Shown here: one piece after another, positions 6,535-6,857 of the stretch
How the letters are laid out: every line of letters begins with the position of its first letter
Position numbering within the stretch: position 1 is the stretch's first letter
NCBI GenBank assembly: GCA_015660615.1
Contig: DQKQ01000252.1
Span: 1-6,857 of the forward strand
From: Flavobacteriales bacterium
Lineage (GTDB): Bacteria > Bacteroidota > Bacteroidia > Flavobacteriales_D > Sanyastnellaceae
Direction of reading: 5' to 3'
DNA length: 6,857 bases
The notes under the pieces: generated by a model
The model's input: only the letters and a program-made list of their open reading frames with translations
Database searches by the model: none
Told to the model about the DNA's origin: nothing
Position numbers and translations under genes: made by a program

Positions 6535-6542
6535 CAAAAATA
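6535..6542 (-). promoter_or_regulatory. -7 element of the suf operon promoter (TATTTTTG)
   Basis: On the minus strand this reads TATTTTTG, a full match to the Bacteroidota -7 consensus TAnnTTTG. It is followed by CACT and then the sufA ATG. No clear TTTG or TTG -33 element is found 17-23 bp upstream. With a typical start site a few bases after the element, transcription would begin at or beside the start codon. Confidence 0.55.
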
Positions 6543-6565
6543 CTTACTTTATGGTATAGAACATC

Positions 6566-6619
6566 ACGTTATTCATAATCATTCTAAATAGCATAACTTT
6601 TTTTAACGTTGTTCGTAAT
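6566..6619. repeat. 14-bp direct repeat pair in the suf/ftsX intergenic region
   Basis: ACGTTATTCATAAT (6566-6579) and ACGTTGTTCGTAAT (6606-6619) agree at 12 of 14 positions, and both differences are A/G transitions. The copies are exactly 40 bp apart, close to four helical turns, so proteins bound to them would lie near the same face of the DNA. The position between two divergent promoters suits a pair of regulator sites. The second copy also extends into an imperfect inverted repeat, CGTTGTT-CGT-AATAACG (6607-6623), with 6 of 7 pairs. The binding factor is unknown. Confidence 0.4.
6568..6586. promoter_or_regulatory. Partial Fur-box-like site upstream of the suf operon
   Basis: GTTATTCATAATCATTCTA matches the classical Fur consensus GATAATGATAATCATTATC at 14 of 19 positions, including an unbroken ATAATCATT core. 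It lies about 38-56 bp upstream of the predicted suf start site, where bound Fur could block the promoter. Iron control of suf by Fur is known in E. coli. The DNA here is AT-rich, so a match of this quality can occur by chance, and it overlaps one copy of the direct repeat. Confidence 0.3.
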
Positions 6620-6634
6620 AACGCCGCGCGGGTG

Positions 6635-6642
6635 CATCTTTG
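6635..6642 (+). promoter_or_regulatory. Probable -7 element of the ftsX promoter (CATCTTTG)
   Basis: CATCTTTG matches five of the six fixed bases of TAnnTTTG. It is followed by GGGT and the ftsX ATG, the same 4-nt spacing seen on the suf side. A possible -33 TTG (6609-6611) lies 23 bp upstream, at the edge of the accepted spacing range. Confidence 0.4.
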
Positions 6643-6646
6643 GGGT

Positions 6647-6857
6647 ATGGCTTCTAAGCATAGCATAAACAAGAATAGACTCCCTGCATCTCAGGCAACT
6701 ACAACATTCACAACGGTCGTGGGAATGACCTTAACTCTTGTTTTAATTGGGATGATTTCTGTGATTTCGTTTTTAGGGGCACGTTGGGAAAAACAACTGA
6801 GACAAGAGGTCCGTATGCAGGTATATTTCATGAGAGACCTCGATATTGAAACCCTGA
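6647..6857 (+). CDS. ftsX: Cell division protein FtsX, N-terminal fragment
   Basis: Seventy codons are visible before the gene leaves the right edge. The protein has a polar, basic N-terminus (MASKHSINKNRLPASQ), then one membrane segment at about residues 21-44 (FTTVVGMTLTLVLIGMISVI, then SFLGA), then a basic, amphipathic stretch (RWEKQLRQEV) leading into MQVYFMRDLDIETL. This order, with an 'xVYfxxdxdxexl' strand just after the first membrane helix, is typical of FtsX, the membrane partner of the FtsE ATPase that controls peptidoglycan hydrolases at the division site. The large extracytoplasmic loop and the other three membrane helices are outside the window, so the call rests on the N-terminus. 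It is transcribed away from the suf operon across a 116-bp gap. A GTG at 6632-6634 in the same frame is a less likely start, because it lies before the promoter-like element. Confidence 0.7.
   Translation, partial: MASKHSINKNRLPASQATTTFTTVVGMTLTLVLIGMISVISFLGARWEKQLRQEVRMQVYFMRDLDIETL

Overview
The window carries a complete minus-strand SUF iron-sulfur cluster assembly operon and the first part of a divergent ftsX gene. It is most likely from a member of the Bacteroidota. The clues are moderately AT-rich DNA, SufB/SufC/SufD sequences of the Bacteroidota type, a 'GDTCAMTLNCC' Crp/Fnr regulator, Bacteroidota-style -7 elements (TAnnTTTG) and the general absence of strong Shine-Dalgarno sequences. 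This assignment rests on recalled family features, not on a database search.

Layout, read along the minus strand from right to left. An A-type carrier (SufA/IscA family, 6530-6204) is followed by sufB (6193-4745), sufC (4725-3961), sufD (3957-2752) and sufS (2762-1533). Gaps are 10, 19 and 3 bp, then an 11-bp overlap, so this is a tightly packed operon. All expected catalytic residues are present. A Crp/Fnr-family regulator follows sufS after about 15 bp (1517-888). An 83-bp gap comes next, then a single-domain rhodanese (804-532), a thioredoxin-like gene (521-147) and the start of a secreted protein resembling multicopper oxidases (168 to the window edge). On the plus strand ftsX starts at 6647 and leaves the window at its right edge.

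How the genes fit together. SufS removes sulfur from cysteine, SufBCD is the ATP-driven scaffold, and the A-type carrier passes clusters on. No SufE or SufU gene lies in the window; downstream of sufS are instead a cysteine-containing Crp/Fnr regulator, a rhodanese and a thioredoxin-fold protein. A role for these in sulfur or redox control of the operon is an inference.

The most unusual object is the thioredoxin gene. It has a normal WCAPC active site and cis-Pro, but after strand beta-4 the protein switches to what reads as the C-terminal tail of a rhodanese (VYNLIGGLNTWQSSGLP). The gene looks like a deletion-born chimera of a thioredoxin and a second rhodanese, and its 3' end overlaps the next gene by 22 bp.

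The 116-bp divergent suf/ftsX intergenic region holds a -7-like element exactly 4 nt before the ATG on each side, which predicts near-leaderless mRNAs. It also holds a 14-bp direct repeat with a 40-bp period and a partial Fur-box match.
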